A stretch of 20,525 bases of DNA, taken from IMG/VR virus record IMGVR_UViG_3300034112_000268, positions 1-20,525 of that record. One strand, written 5' to 3'. The stretch is from a virus. The notes beneath the pieces were generated by a model, which saw nothing but the letters and a program-made list of their open reading frames with translations, made no database searches and was not told the DNA's origin. Made by a program: the position numbers and the translations under genes. Below are positions 1 to 5,485 of this stretch, in pieces (positions within the stretch are counted from its first letter, which is position 1; each line of letters begins with the position of its first letter).

Positions 1-1
1 C

Positions 2-739
2 CAAGCAGCGATTCTTACACGCAAGACTGCAAAGAGTAGCTTTGTGCAGAGCCCATTGATTCCTGTGCTTGGTGGTATTCAGCCTGGTATATTCTCGCAG
101 ATATCCACTATGGAAAACAAAGACAATGGGTTCTTAGACCGATTGCTTGTTAGCTATCCTGATAAGGAGATTGAGCATTACAACAAGAACTCCATAGACC
201 AAGAAATATTGGATTGGTATGAGGCTTACATAAGTCAGTTCTATAACCTAGTTCGGACTCAGGTGTTGCAGTACAATAAGTTTGGAGAGATTGAGAGTCG
301 AATCATTCGATTTGATAGCCAAGCAGATATTGAGTGGGAGCGGATATTTAATAACATCACAGACTTGCAGAACTCTGATGACATATCGGAATATGTAAAG
401 TCGATGTTGAGTAAGCAGAAGGCTTATGTACCTAGATTTGCTATGCTGATTAATACCTTGACTTCTTTTGAGACAGGGAAGGACTTTGACTTTGTTACTA
501 AGGAAAGTTTGCTCAAGGCAGAGAAGTTGAGCAACTACTTTATTGCTATGTCTAAGAAGATTAAGGTCAGTAGCTTGGAGTCTAATGAGCTTAGTGAGAT
601 AATTAGGTCGATGAAGAATGAGTCCATAGAAAAGAAAATAGAGATGATTCATAAGACCATCCCTGATTTTAACCGCTCTGAGTTAGCGGAGTTACTTAAT
701 GTTAGTAGAACCACTATTTATAAACACTTAAAGAAATGA
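2..739 (+). CDS. DUF3987-type phage primase/helicase-like protein, C-terminal part (5' truncated)
   Basis: The frame is already open at base 2, so the gene starts left of the window and only the last 245 residues are visible; an apparent GTG start at base 44 is probably internal. The visible part has the segment PVLGGIQPGIFSQI, which resembles the end of the NTPase/helicase-like core of DUF3987 (YfjI-like) proteins of phages and mobile elements. A long helical region follows. The protein ends with a small helix-turn-helix, recognisable as ELAELLNVSRTTIYKHL, typical of the DNA-binding tail on such replication proteins. The likely role is initiation or unwinding at the phage origin. The stop overlaps the next start as ATGA, suggesting translational coupling. 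Assignment to the family is fairly secure; the enzymatic activity cannot be judged because the Walker motifs lie outside the window. Confidence 0.75.
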   Translation, partial: QAAILTRKTAKSSFVQSPLIPVLGGIQPGIFSQISTMENKDNGFLDRLLVSYPDKEIEHYNKNSIDQEILDWYEAYISQFYNLVRTQVLQYNKFGEIESRIIRFDSQADIEWERIFNNITDLQNSDDISEYVKSMLSKQKAYVPRFAMLINTLTSFETGKDFDFVTKESLLKAEKLSNYFIAMSKKIKVSSLESNELSEIIRSMKNESIEKKIEMIHKTIPDFNRSELAELLNVSRTTIYKHLKK

Positions 740-957
740 TTGAAGCACTAGACGAAGTATCAGAAATCCCATTTGAAGTATTCTGGGATAAGTTTATGGA
801 GCAGAGACCTGGGGACTATGATAAGACTTACACCCAAGGAATTTGGCTAAAGATGAGAGAAGCAAATAGAGTTCTTGCCTTTGAATACCTTTGCAGGTTT
901 GGAACAGACTATAAGACTCCTGTATTGCACTTAGAAGCTTTTGATTTGCCGTTTTAA
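736..957 (+). CDS. Small phage protein of unknown function (73 aa)
   Basis: This 73-residue ORF begins in an ATGA overlap with the DUF3987-type gene and ends one base before the preferred methyltransferase start. It is acidic in its N-terminal third and has an aromatic-rich centre (VFWDKFMEQRPGDYDK). There is no signal peptide or membrane segment. Tight packing on both sides and normal codon use argue that it is real. I do not recognise a function; position suggests an accessory of replication, which is inference only. Confidence 0.65.
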   Translation: MIEALDEVSEIPFEVFWDKFMEQRPGDYDKTYTQGIWLKMREANRVLAFEYLCRFGTDYKTPVLHLEAFDLPF

Positions 958-958
958 G

Positions 959-2125
959 ATGAGACATGGATCACTATTTAGCGGAATAGGAGGCTTTGAT
1001 TTAGCCTCCGAATGGATGGGATGGGAGAATGTTTTCCATTGTGAGTGGAATGAGTTTGGACAGAAAGTTTTAAATTATTATTGGCCTAAAGCAATATCAT
1101 ATCATGATATCACAAAGACAGATTTCTCTATTCACAGAGGAACAATTGACATCATTACCGGTGGATTCCCATGCCAACCCTATTCAATGGCAGGAAAAAG
1201 AAAAGGCAAAGAGGATGAACGCCATTTATGGCCCGAAATGCTTAGAGCAATACGAGAAATTCAACCGACATGGGTCGTGGGCGAAAATGTTCTCGGACTT
1301 GTTAATTGGGATGGAGGGTTGGTATTCCACGAGGTGCAAGCTGACTTGGAAGCTCAAGGGTACGAAGTACAACCGTATGTACTTCCAGCTGCAAGCGTCA
1401 ACGCTCCACACAGAAGGGACAGGGTTTGGTTTGTTGCTTACTCCAAATCTTGTGCAGATAGCAGAAAGTCCAGAAGAATATCAAACGAGGCAAAAGAAGA
1501 GAACGGAGGATGGATTAAACCAGGCCCCTCATCCGAACAACAAGTACAACTGCCTACTGAGTCAGGTTATTTATTCCGGTCTGTTAAAAACTCCAACAAA
1601 GATGGATGGGGAAGTGAGTTCGGGCAAAAAGAATCCAATATCGGGGAACAGCGGAACTCTTGCTCAAGAGATAATGAGTGGATACCCACCGACAATGAAA
1701 AAGTTAGGGATGCTACCGACTCCTCAAGCCTCGGATTTTGTAAGTACAGTTCAGGAGAACAATTATTCTCTGAGACATTTGGAACACAATTCGGGATGGA
1801 CAAAGAAAATGCTTCCGACTCCAGTAGTATCAGACAAGAATGCAGGGAGGAGGGGGAATGCTCCAAGAGAAGGTCACAATCCAATGACAAATTCATTAAA
1901 AGACGCAATAAATTACCAGGAGCAGACTTCGAAATGTTCCCATCTGTCTCCCCAATTTGTGATGGAGATGATGGGCTTTCCGACAGATTGGACTCTATTA
2001 CCTTTCCTAAATGGAGAAACGAATCAATTAAAGCAGGAGGAAACGCAATAGTCCCCCAAGTAGTCTATCAGATATTTAAAGCAATCGAGCAGTATAATCA
2101 ACTTGATAAGCAACTATCTATATGA
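959..2125 (+). CDS. DNA (cytosine-5-)-methyltransferase
   Basis: A SAM-dependent enzyme that methylates C5 of cytosine in DNA. With the preferred ATG at 959 (388 aa) the protein begins MRHGSLFSGIGGFDLA, which is motif I (residues 4-16). A start at 941 would add six residues with no family support. Motif IV is GGFPCQPYS (68-76, nucleophile Cys72), motif VI is GEN (108-110), motif VIII is APHRRDRVWF (149-158) and motif X is GNAIVPQV (361-368). Residues about 161-320, where the target-recognition domain should lie, are rich in Ser, Asn, Asp and Glu and look unstructured. The same DNA carries a second long reading frame (1104-2051). The stop overlaps the downstream nuclease start as ATGA. No cognate restriction enzyme is visible, so a role in protecting phage DNA from host restriction is the simplest inference. 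Confidence 0.93.
   Translation: MRHGSLFSGIGGFDLASEWMGWENVFHCEWNEFGQKVLNYYWPKAISYHDITKTDFSIHRGTIDIITGGFPCQPYSMAGKRKGKEDERHLWPEMLRAIREIQPTWVVGENVLGLVNWDGGLVFHEVQADLEAQGYEVQPYVLPAASVNAPHRRDRVWFVAYSKSCADSRKSRRISNEAKEENGGWIKPGPSSEQQVQLPTESGYLFRSVKNSNKDGWGSEFGQKESNIGEQRNSCSRDNEWIPTDNEKVRDATDSSSLGFCKYSSGEQLFSETFGTQFGMDKENASDSSSIRQECREEGECSKRRSQSNDKFIKRRNKLPGADFEMFPSVSPICDGDDGLSDRLDSITFPKWRNESIKAGGNAIVPQVVYQIFKAIEQYNQLDKQLSI
1104..2051 (+). CDS. Overprinted ORF: LPTP-repeat phage protein inside the methyltransferase gene (315 aa)
   Basis: This 315-codon ORF lies wholly inside the methyltransferase gene, in the +1 frame relative to it. It has features I recognise from a recurring phage and metagenome family of unknown function. 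These are CLEQYEKFNRHGSWAKMF (46-63), a KLTWKLKGTKYNRMYFQL segment (79-96), spaced TP repeats (LLTP near 111, LKTP near 161, MLPTPQASD at 203-211, MLPTPVVSD at 236-244) and a C-terminal LSPQFVMEMMGFPTDW block (281-296). Some relatives are annotated as methyltransferases or fused to them. The frame opens at 1074 and ATG 1104 is the first Met; no ribosome-binding site is evident. It has no membrane segments. An unselected frame would be unlikely to show ordered family motifs over 300 codons, so I call it coding, but expression is unproven. Confidence 0.65.
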   Translation: MISQRQISLFTEEQLTSLPVDSHANPIQWQEKEKAKRMNAIYGPKCLEQYEKFNRHGSWAKMFSDLLIGMEGWYSTRCKLTWKLKGTKYNRMYFQLQASTLHTEGTGFGLLLTPNLVQIAESPEEYQTRQKKRTEDGLNQAPHPNNKYNCLLSQVIYSGLLKTPTKMDGEVSSGKKNPISGNSGTLAQEIMSGYPPTMKKLGMLPTPQASDFVSTVQENNYSLRHLEHNSGWTKKMLPTPVVSDKNAGRRGNAPREGHNPMTNSLKDAINYQEQTSKCSHLSPQFVMEMMGFPTDWTLLPFLNGETNQLKQEETQ

Positions 2126-2604
2126 AACCACTTGACATTCTTAAACAACTCAAGCAAGAGTCGATGCTAGAATCCTATCCGAATGTGCCTAAGTATGCTA
2201 TATCAGCACCGAAGTACGAGGATAAGACCGCCAATGGACTAACCAAGTGCGTTAAGGAATTCCTAGAGCTTAATGGATACCAAGCAGAGCGAATCAATAC
2301 GATGGGTAGACCTATCGACAACCGAAAGCAAGTCACCGATGTCATAGGCAGAACCAAGACCATCGGCTCAATGACCTGGGGCAAGTCAACTGCAACCAAA
2401 GGATCAGCGGATATTTCAGCTACAATCCTAGGTAGGTCGGTAAAGATAGAAATAAAGATAGGCAGAGACAGGCAGTCAGAGCATCAGAAAGTCTACCAAG
2501 AGGCTATAGAAAAGTCTGGAGGTCAGTACTGGATAGTAAAAAACTTTGATGACTTCTATGAAAAATATCAGAATTTTCTTGAATCCAATAAATCAATAAG
2601 TTAA
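2122..2604 (+). CDS. PD-(D/E)XK nuclease, VRR-NUC-like
   Basis: A 160-residue protein whose C-terminal half fits the PD-(D/E)XK fold of small phage VRR-NUC-type nucleases. KGSADI supplies the metal-binding Asp97, and VKIEIKIG supplies Glu110-x-Lys112. The family-typical downstream Gln/Tyr helix follows (RQSEHQKVYQEAIEKSGG, 117-134), then a WIV strand. The N-terminal 35 residues are variable. It probably cuts branched or damaged DNA during phage replication or recombination. The start lies in an ATGA overlap with the methyltransferase stop. Although next to a methyltransferase, it looks like a structure-specific nuclease rather than a restriction enzyme; it is short and lacks a recognition domain. 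Confidence 0.78.
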   Translation: MKPLDILKQLKQESMLESYPNVPKYAISAPKYEDKTANGLTKCVKEFLELNGYQAERINTMGRPIDNRKQVTDVIGRTKTIGSMTWGKSTATKGSADISATILGRSVKIEIKIGRDRQSEHQKVYQEAIEKSGGQYWIVKNFDDFYEKYQNFLESNKSIS

Positions 2605-2636
2605 TATTACAAGACAAACCAAAAACAATTAAAAAA

Positions 2637-2948
2637 ATGGCAAATTTATCAGAAATCTTCCTAAAGCAGGAAACACTAGAAACCCTACTTACCACAGTTA
2701 AAGCAAAGGGTCTTAAAGGAGTCTCATTGACCATCTCAATGAACGATGAGGCAAACGATTACGGACAGAATGTTCAATCCTATGTATCTCAGACAAAAGA
2801 GGACAGAGAGGCTAAAAAGCAGAAGTTCTGGACAGGATCAGGAAAAGTATTTTGGTCTGATGGTAAACCAGCGATGGTGGTAGAGAAAAAGCAAGCACAT
2901 CAATCTAAACCTCAGTATGCCGAGAAAGAAAGTTCACTCCCCTTCTGA
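2637..2948 (+). CDS. Small phage protein with SSB-like C-terminal tip (103 aa)
   Basis: A 103-residue protein with a helical N-terminus (LSEIFLKQETLETLL), a beta-rich middle with SLTISMNDEANDYGQN and VFWSDGK, and a flexible Lys/Gln-rich tail ending ESSLPF. That ending resembles the acidic -DxxPF tip with which single-stranded DNA-binding proteins recruit replication partners. I recall similar small proteins in Bacteroides and Flavobacterium phages, some ending in DDLPF, without an assigned function. The leader is A-rich (caattaaaaaa) with no Shine-Dalgarno sequence. The reading frame overlaps the next gene by 32 nt. A role at the replication fork is inferred from the tail and the neighbouring nuclease only. 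Confidence 0.7.
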   Translation: MANLSEIFLKQETLETLLTTVKAKGLKGVSLTISMNDEANDYGQNVQSYVSQTKEDREAKKQKFWTGSGKVFWSDGKPAMVVEKKQAHQSKPQYAEKESSLPF

Positions 2949-3174
2949 TTTCATCCTCAAGCGTAGGTTTATCAATAAGTTCAACGAATTCACAGAGTGG
3001 CAAGACATCGGATATGGAGAGTTTCTCTCCATTGAAGATGTTCAAGAGAAAATCAAGCTTCTGATTCAGAACTATAAGAATAAACACATGGAGGTACATT
3101 TTGAAATGAACGGCAAACTATTAGACTTTAATGGAAATGAAATATCACATCCTATTAAATTTACACCGAAATGA
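2917..3174 (+). CDS. Hypothetical phage protein (85 aa)
   Basis: An 85-residue, mostly helical, basic protein starting MPRKKVHSPSDF. It overlaps the preceding gene by 32 nt and the next by the ATGA at 3171-3174. There is no signal peptide, membrane segment or recognised motif. The compact overlaps on both sides and regular codon use support coding; function unknown. Confidence 0.6.
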   Translation: MPRKKVHSPSDFILKRRFINKFNEFTEWQDIGYGEFLSIEDVQEKIKLLIQNYKNKHMEVHFEMNGKLLDFNGNEISHPIKFTPK

Positions 3175-3338
3175 AAAGGCATCTGTTTCAGTTACTTAAA
3201 TTTATAAATGTAGCGTGGGGTTTTATGACCTGCCTATATTTGATTTCTAAGTCTCTTGGGATGTTTGCATTGGTACTTGCTATTTTCGTCACTTACTTAA
3301 ACATCTTGATTGATGAAATACTCAAAGGAACAGATTAA
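3171..3338 (+). CDS. Small two-helix membrane protein (55 aa)
   Basis: A short ORF that begins in an ATGA overlap with the gene before it and overlaps the next gene by 26 nt. The product starts MKRHLFQLLKF and contains two hydrophobic stretches, roughly residues 9-27 and 31-47, split by a short polar SKSLG turn. It ends in the acidic/basic tail DEILKGTD. This predicts a hairpin in the inner membrane with both ends on the same side. The function is not recognised. A membrane hairpin in an early block could be a superinfection-exclusion or host-takeover protein, but nothing in the sequence proves that. Confidence 0.55.
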   Translation: MKRHLFQLLKFINVAWGFMTCLYLISKSLGMFALVLAIFVTYLNILIDEILKGTD

Positions 3339-3543
3339 AAGAGCGGTACGATCCTGCGTATTCTGTGAGAGAAACGGAATTAAGGCTGATCCCGACATGG
3401 AAGACCATTCAGAAGCAGGAGAGATATTCTTCAACCACTTCATGGGAATGGTAGAGCCTAGGCTTACAGAACTGCTAGAGAATCCTCGATATGTTATCAA
3501 GCTACAACTGATAACTAGACACTTACACCACAATTACAGATAA
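3313..3543 (+). CDS. Hypothetical phage protein (76 aa)
   Basis: A 76-residue, helical, soluble protein. ATG 3313 is preferred over TTG 3310. A CVFCERNG motif near the N-terminus has two Cys three residues apart, but no second pair is present, so a zinc site is unlikely within one monomer. The stop overlaps the next ATG by one base (TAATG). Function unknown; it is supported by gene packing only. Confidence 0.55.
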   Translation: MKYSKEQIKRAVRSCVFCERNGIKADPDMEDHSEAGEIFFNHFMGMVEPRLTELLENPRYVIKLQLITRHLHHNYR

Positions 3544-3734
3544 TGATTAAATATAAATACGAAGAGTTGGACTTTTATGTCGATTCAGAAACAGGAAACT
3601 TGGTTATTGACTATAAAGAAAATATAGCCGAAATAGAAAACCATGTAGCTATTGAACTTATTGAAATATTAAGACAAAAGCTTTATTTGCATAGAGAACA
3701 GAAAGAAAGTGTAATTAAACGATTCTTTAAATAA
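3543..3734 (+). CDS. Hypothetical phage protein (63 aa)
   Basis: A 63-residue acidic protein with a beta-type N-terminal half (YEELDFYVDSETGNLVIDY) followed by a long helix ending in basic KRFFK. It starts within the preceding stop (TAATG) and ends one base before the next ATG. No known domain recognised. Confidence 0.55.
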   Translation: MIKYKYEELDFYVDSETGNLVIDYKENIAEIENHVAIELIEILRQKLYLHREQKESVIKRFFK

Positions 3735-3735
3735 G

Positions 3736-4044
3736 ATGGAAGAAGCTCAAGTACTCAATCCCTTTGGATACCTATCTGCGACCAAGGTACTCGATGAAAA
3801 CCGCAAACCTAGTGAGTGGTGGATTGAGTACCTAGAGTTTAACGAATTAGTTGCTGAAAACGAGTTCTATGTTCTGTTTGGAGATGGCTTACTGATTAAA
3901 AAAGGAAGGTCTAAGTTTAGGACTAGCCAATATCTAAAAGGAGATAGGTTTATCTCGTTCAAGCAATACTATGATAAAGAAAAGCTACTTAAAGAAGACA
4001 TTAATTATAATTTTGTCTCTGTTGCTCACGACCTGTTTAGTTAA
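3736..4044 (+). CDS. Hypothetical phage protein (102 aa)
   Basis: A 102-residue soluble protein rich in aromatic residues (PSEWWIEYLEF, FYVLFGDGLLIKKG). The central strand-turn-strand pattern suggests a small mixed alpha/beta fold. No catalytic motif or membrane segment is seen. It keeps the tight spacing of the early block. Function not recognised. Confidence 0.58.
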   Translation: MEEAQVLNPFGYLSATKVLDENRKPSEWWIEYLEFNELVAENEFYVLFGDGLLIKKGRSKFRTSQYLKGDRFISFKQYYDKEKLLKEDINYNFVSVAHDLFS

Positions 4045-4074
4045 ATGGTGGATTGAGTTTTTAAAGATACACGC

Positions 4075-4338
4075 ATGACACCCCCATTCGCAATCCAGGT
4101 AGAAGAAGTTCTTGATAGCATAGAGAAAATGCTTATCGATAAGAATCGTAAATACGGCAACTCAGCATTAGAGCCTCTAGGAATATTCAGTCAGTTGTCC
4201 GCAAAAGAAGGACTACTGATTCGAATCGATGACAAGCTAAAGAGAATCAAGAACGGAAGCTTAGAGAAAGACGATGAGGATGTGGTAAACGACTTGATTG
4301 GTTATCTAGTGCTGCTGAAGATTAGTGATAATGTGTAA
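4075..4338 (+). CDS. Nmad1 / DUF1599 nucleotide modification-associated protein
   Basis: An 87-residue helical protein matching the DUF1599 family, named nucleotide modification associated domain 1. Hallmarks are KNRKYGNSALEPLGIFS (about 23-39), IRIDDKLKRIKNG (49-61) and DDEDVVNDLIGYLVLL (66-81). The acidic DDED/ND residues are reminiscent of all-alpha NTP pyrophosphatases. The family was named because its genes occur in phages beside DNA-base modification genes. A cytosine methyltransferase lies about 2 kb upstream in the same transcription direction, which fits. Whether it hydrolyses a nucleotide or binds a modified one is not known from sequence. It starts 30 nt after the previous stop. 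Confidence 0.82.
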   Translation: MTPPFAIQVEEVLDSIEKMLIDKNRKYGNSALEPLGIFSQLSAKEGLLIRIDDKLKRIKNGSLEKDDEDVVNDLIGYLVLLKISDNV

Positions 4339-4371
4339 TATATTGCACAATAACCTCTGTTTTTATATGCA

Positions 4372-4617
4372 ATGTCGTATAAATCAGACAAAAGTGCATT
4401 AAAACGCTTAAATGCATATAATATGAGTGACATCACGATGTGCCCAGGGACAAATTGTCCCTACAAAGAAACGTGTTACCGCTATACATCTAAGCCTAGC
4501 GATTGGCAAAGCTATTTCTTAGAACCTCCAATTAAAGATGGCAAATGCGATATGTATTGGGGAGACCTAGCAGAGGCTATTTTTAACCAGCTCAAGGATA
4601 TTGTCAAGCCTAAATAA
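4372..4617 (+). CDS. Cys-rich small phage protein (81 aa)
   Basis: An 81-residue protein with four Cys residues in the pattern CPGTNCPYKETC...GKC, followed by DMYW. This pattern recurs in small phage proteins and suggests a bound zinc ion or iron-sulfur cluster; the ligand identity is inference. An aromatic segment (SDWQSYFLEPP) links the third and fourth Cys. It is the last clear + strand gene before the convergent junction, preceded by 33 AT-rich bases with no recognisable promoter. Function unknown. Confidence 0.7.
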   Translation: MSYKSDKSALKRLNAYNMSDITMCPGTNCPYKETCYRYTSKPSDWQSYFLEPPIKDGKCDMYWGDLAEAIFNQLKDIVKPK

Positions 4618-4619
4618 GT

Positions 4620-4640
4620 AATTCGGAAAATATCCGAATT
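4620..4640. other. Perfect 8-bp inverted repeat at the convergent junction
   Basis: AATTCGGA, a 5-nt loop AAATA, then TCCGAATT form a perfect 8-bp stem three bases after the last + strand gene. No T-run follows on either strand, so it is a weak candidate terminator and may instead protect the 3' end of the transcript or bind a protein. Confidence 0.5.
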
Positions 4641-4652
4641 GTAGAATAAATA

Positions 4653-4724
4653 ATGACCCAAGAGCAGATCCAACGGTATGCTACTTGGGTACCTATAAGT
4701 TCACAGATTTGGAACTTTTGTTAA
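4653..4724 (+). CDS. Possible micro-ORF or gene remnant (23 aa)
   Basis: A 23-codon ORF starting MTQEQIQRYATW after an A-rich leader (gaataaata). Its composition (Gln, Trp, Tyr) looks protein-like. However it is very short, spans two hairpins, and may be a decayed gene start or chance. It is listed because it fills most of the gap between the two convergent blocks. Confidence 0.2.
   Translation: MTQEQIQRYATWVPISSQIWNFC
4656..4690. other. Long hairpin in the convergent junction
   Basis: ACCCAAG (4656-4662) pairs with CTTGGGT (4684-4690), and the stem continues with AGCA/TGCT after a single bulged A, leaving a 12-nt loop. On the - strand the stem is followed by CATTATTTATT, so it could end leftward late transcription. 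The T-run is imperfect, and the role is inferred. Confidence 0.4.
4697..4721 (+). terminator. Candidate weak rho-independent terminator of the + strand block
   Basis: AAGTTC (4697-4702) pairs with GAACTT (4712-4717) around a 9-nt loop, with TTTTGTT at and after the end of the stem. It lies just before the stop codon of the opposite-strand gene, where rightward transcription should end. The stem is short and AT-rich. Confidence 0.35.
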
Positions 4725-4727
4725 CCT

Positions 4728-5264
4728 TTAGAATAACTTTTTAGATACTCCTATTTGATGTACCTTCTGCAATGGTTGGTACTGATACTGAAACAAGTAT
4801 TTGTTGTCCAAGTAGGAAACTGATGCGCTCGGTTTTAACAAAGAGTTGACTCCTGCGCCCAAATATAATCCCTTCGGTTTTTGAATAATTGTCTTGGTTT
4901 CTGTGTTCGTAATTGTATTCGTTACCACAGGTATCTTATAGTCGTTCGTAGCGGTCATTTTAAGCACTTCTCCGAGGACTTCTCCGCTTAGATATGTATT
5001 ACCATACTCGAAAGGTATAATGGTCTTAAACAGGCTAATTTGTGGCTTAAAATCGATTAGTATTGTATCCCTTAAAACTTCGGTTTTTATCGTTGTTTTA
5101 GGGATGTAAACTGTCTCCAATTTGTCGACAAACAAAGTGTCCGTTTTTGTCACGGTTTCAAACTTATAGACAGTCTCTACCTCAGGTCTAGGGTAAACCA
5201 CAAAAGCTAAAATTACTCCGCCAAGAAAAGCTAATATTGCGATTTGTATTCTTTGGTCAATCAT
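4728..5264 (-). CDS. Membrane-anchored periplasmic protein, spanin-like candidate (178 aa)
   Basis: The last gene of the leftward late operon. Residues 7-24 form one hydrophobic helix (IAILAFLGGVILAFVVYP) preceded by a short N-terminus, so the rest should be periplasmic. Residues about 30-130 are a Thr/Val-rich beta-type region. The C-terminal 45 residues alternate polar and hydrophobic (GLYLGAGVNSLL, YLFQYQYQP) and end in KKLF, like the closing strands of an outer-membrane barrel. An inner-membrane anchor plus an outer-membrane-like tail, in a lysis cassette, suggests a unimolecular spanin-like role in outer-membrane disruption; this is inference. Its ATG overlaps the previous stop by one base. 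Confidence 0.65.
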   Translation of the reverse strand: MIDQRIQIAILAFLGGVILAFVVYPRPEVETVYKFETVTKTDTLFVDKLETVYIPKTTIKTEVLRDTILIDFKPQISLFKTIIPFEYGNTYLSGEVLGEVLKMTATNDYKIPVVTNTITNTETKTIIQKPKGLYLGAGVNSLLKPSASVSYLDNKYLFQYQYQPLQKVHQIGVSKKLF

Positions 5265-5485
5265 TATTGTTCAATGTATAAATTGTCTTGCTCTAATATC
5301 TTTCTTAACTCTTCACGACACCATTTATAAGCCTGGTAAGTCTCATCAGATAATTCCTTGTATTTCATTTCAGACCTAAGAAGCTGGTCCAACTCCCAAT
5401 GGGCAATTTTATATTTATGTCCGTTTATTGCCGCATGGAAATCGTTATTCTCCTCAGGCAAATCAAATTCTAATATTGCTTTCAT
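5264..5485 (-). CDS. Small conserved phage protein (73 aa)
   Basis: A 73-residue soluble protein starting MKAILEFDLPEENNDFHAAI. This opening (MKA.LEF.LPE, then a helical WELDQLLR segment) is one I recall from many Bacteroidota and Gram-positive phage small proteins of unknown function. It starts in an ATGA overlap with the phosphoesterase gene. No motif indicates catalysis. Confidence 0.7.
   Translation of the reverse strand: MKAILEFDLPEENNDFHAAINGHKYKIAHWELDQLLRSEMKYKELSDETYQAYKWCREELRKILEQDNLYIEQ

Noticed and set aside
248-652. 134-codon ORF on the - strand
   Set aside because: Antisense shadow of the DUF3987-type gene; Leu/Cys/His-rich sequence with no family features.
1567-1908. 113-codon ORF on the - strand within the methyltransferase
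   Set aside because: Ser/Leu-rich antisense frame without recognisable motifs; unlike the +1 frame it shows no family pattern.
2122-2604. Restriction endonuclease partner of the methyltransferase
   Set aside because: Only a short VRR-NUC-like nuclease domain is present, typical of structure-specific phage nucleases; no specificity domain.
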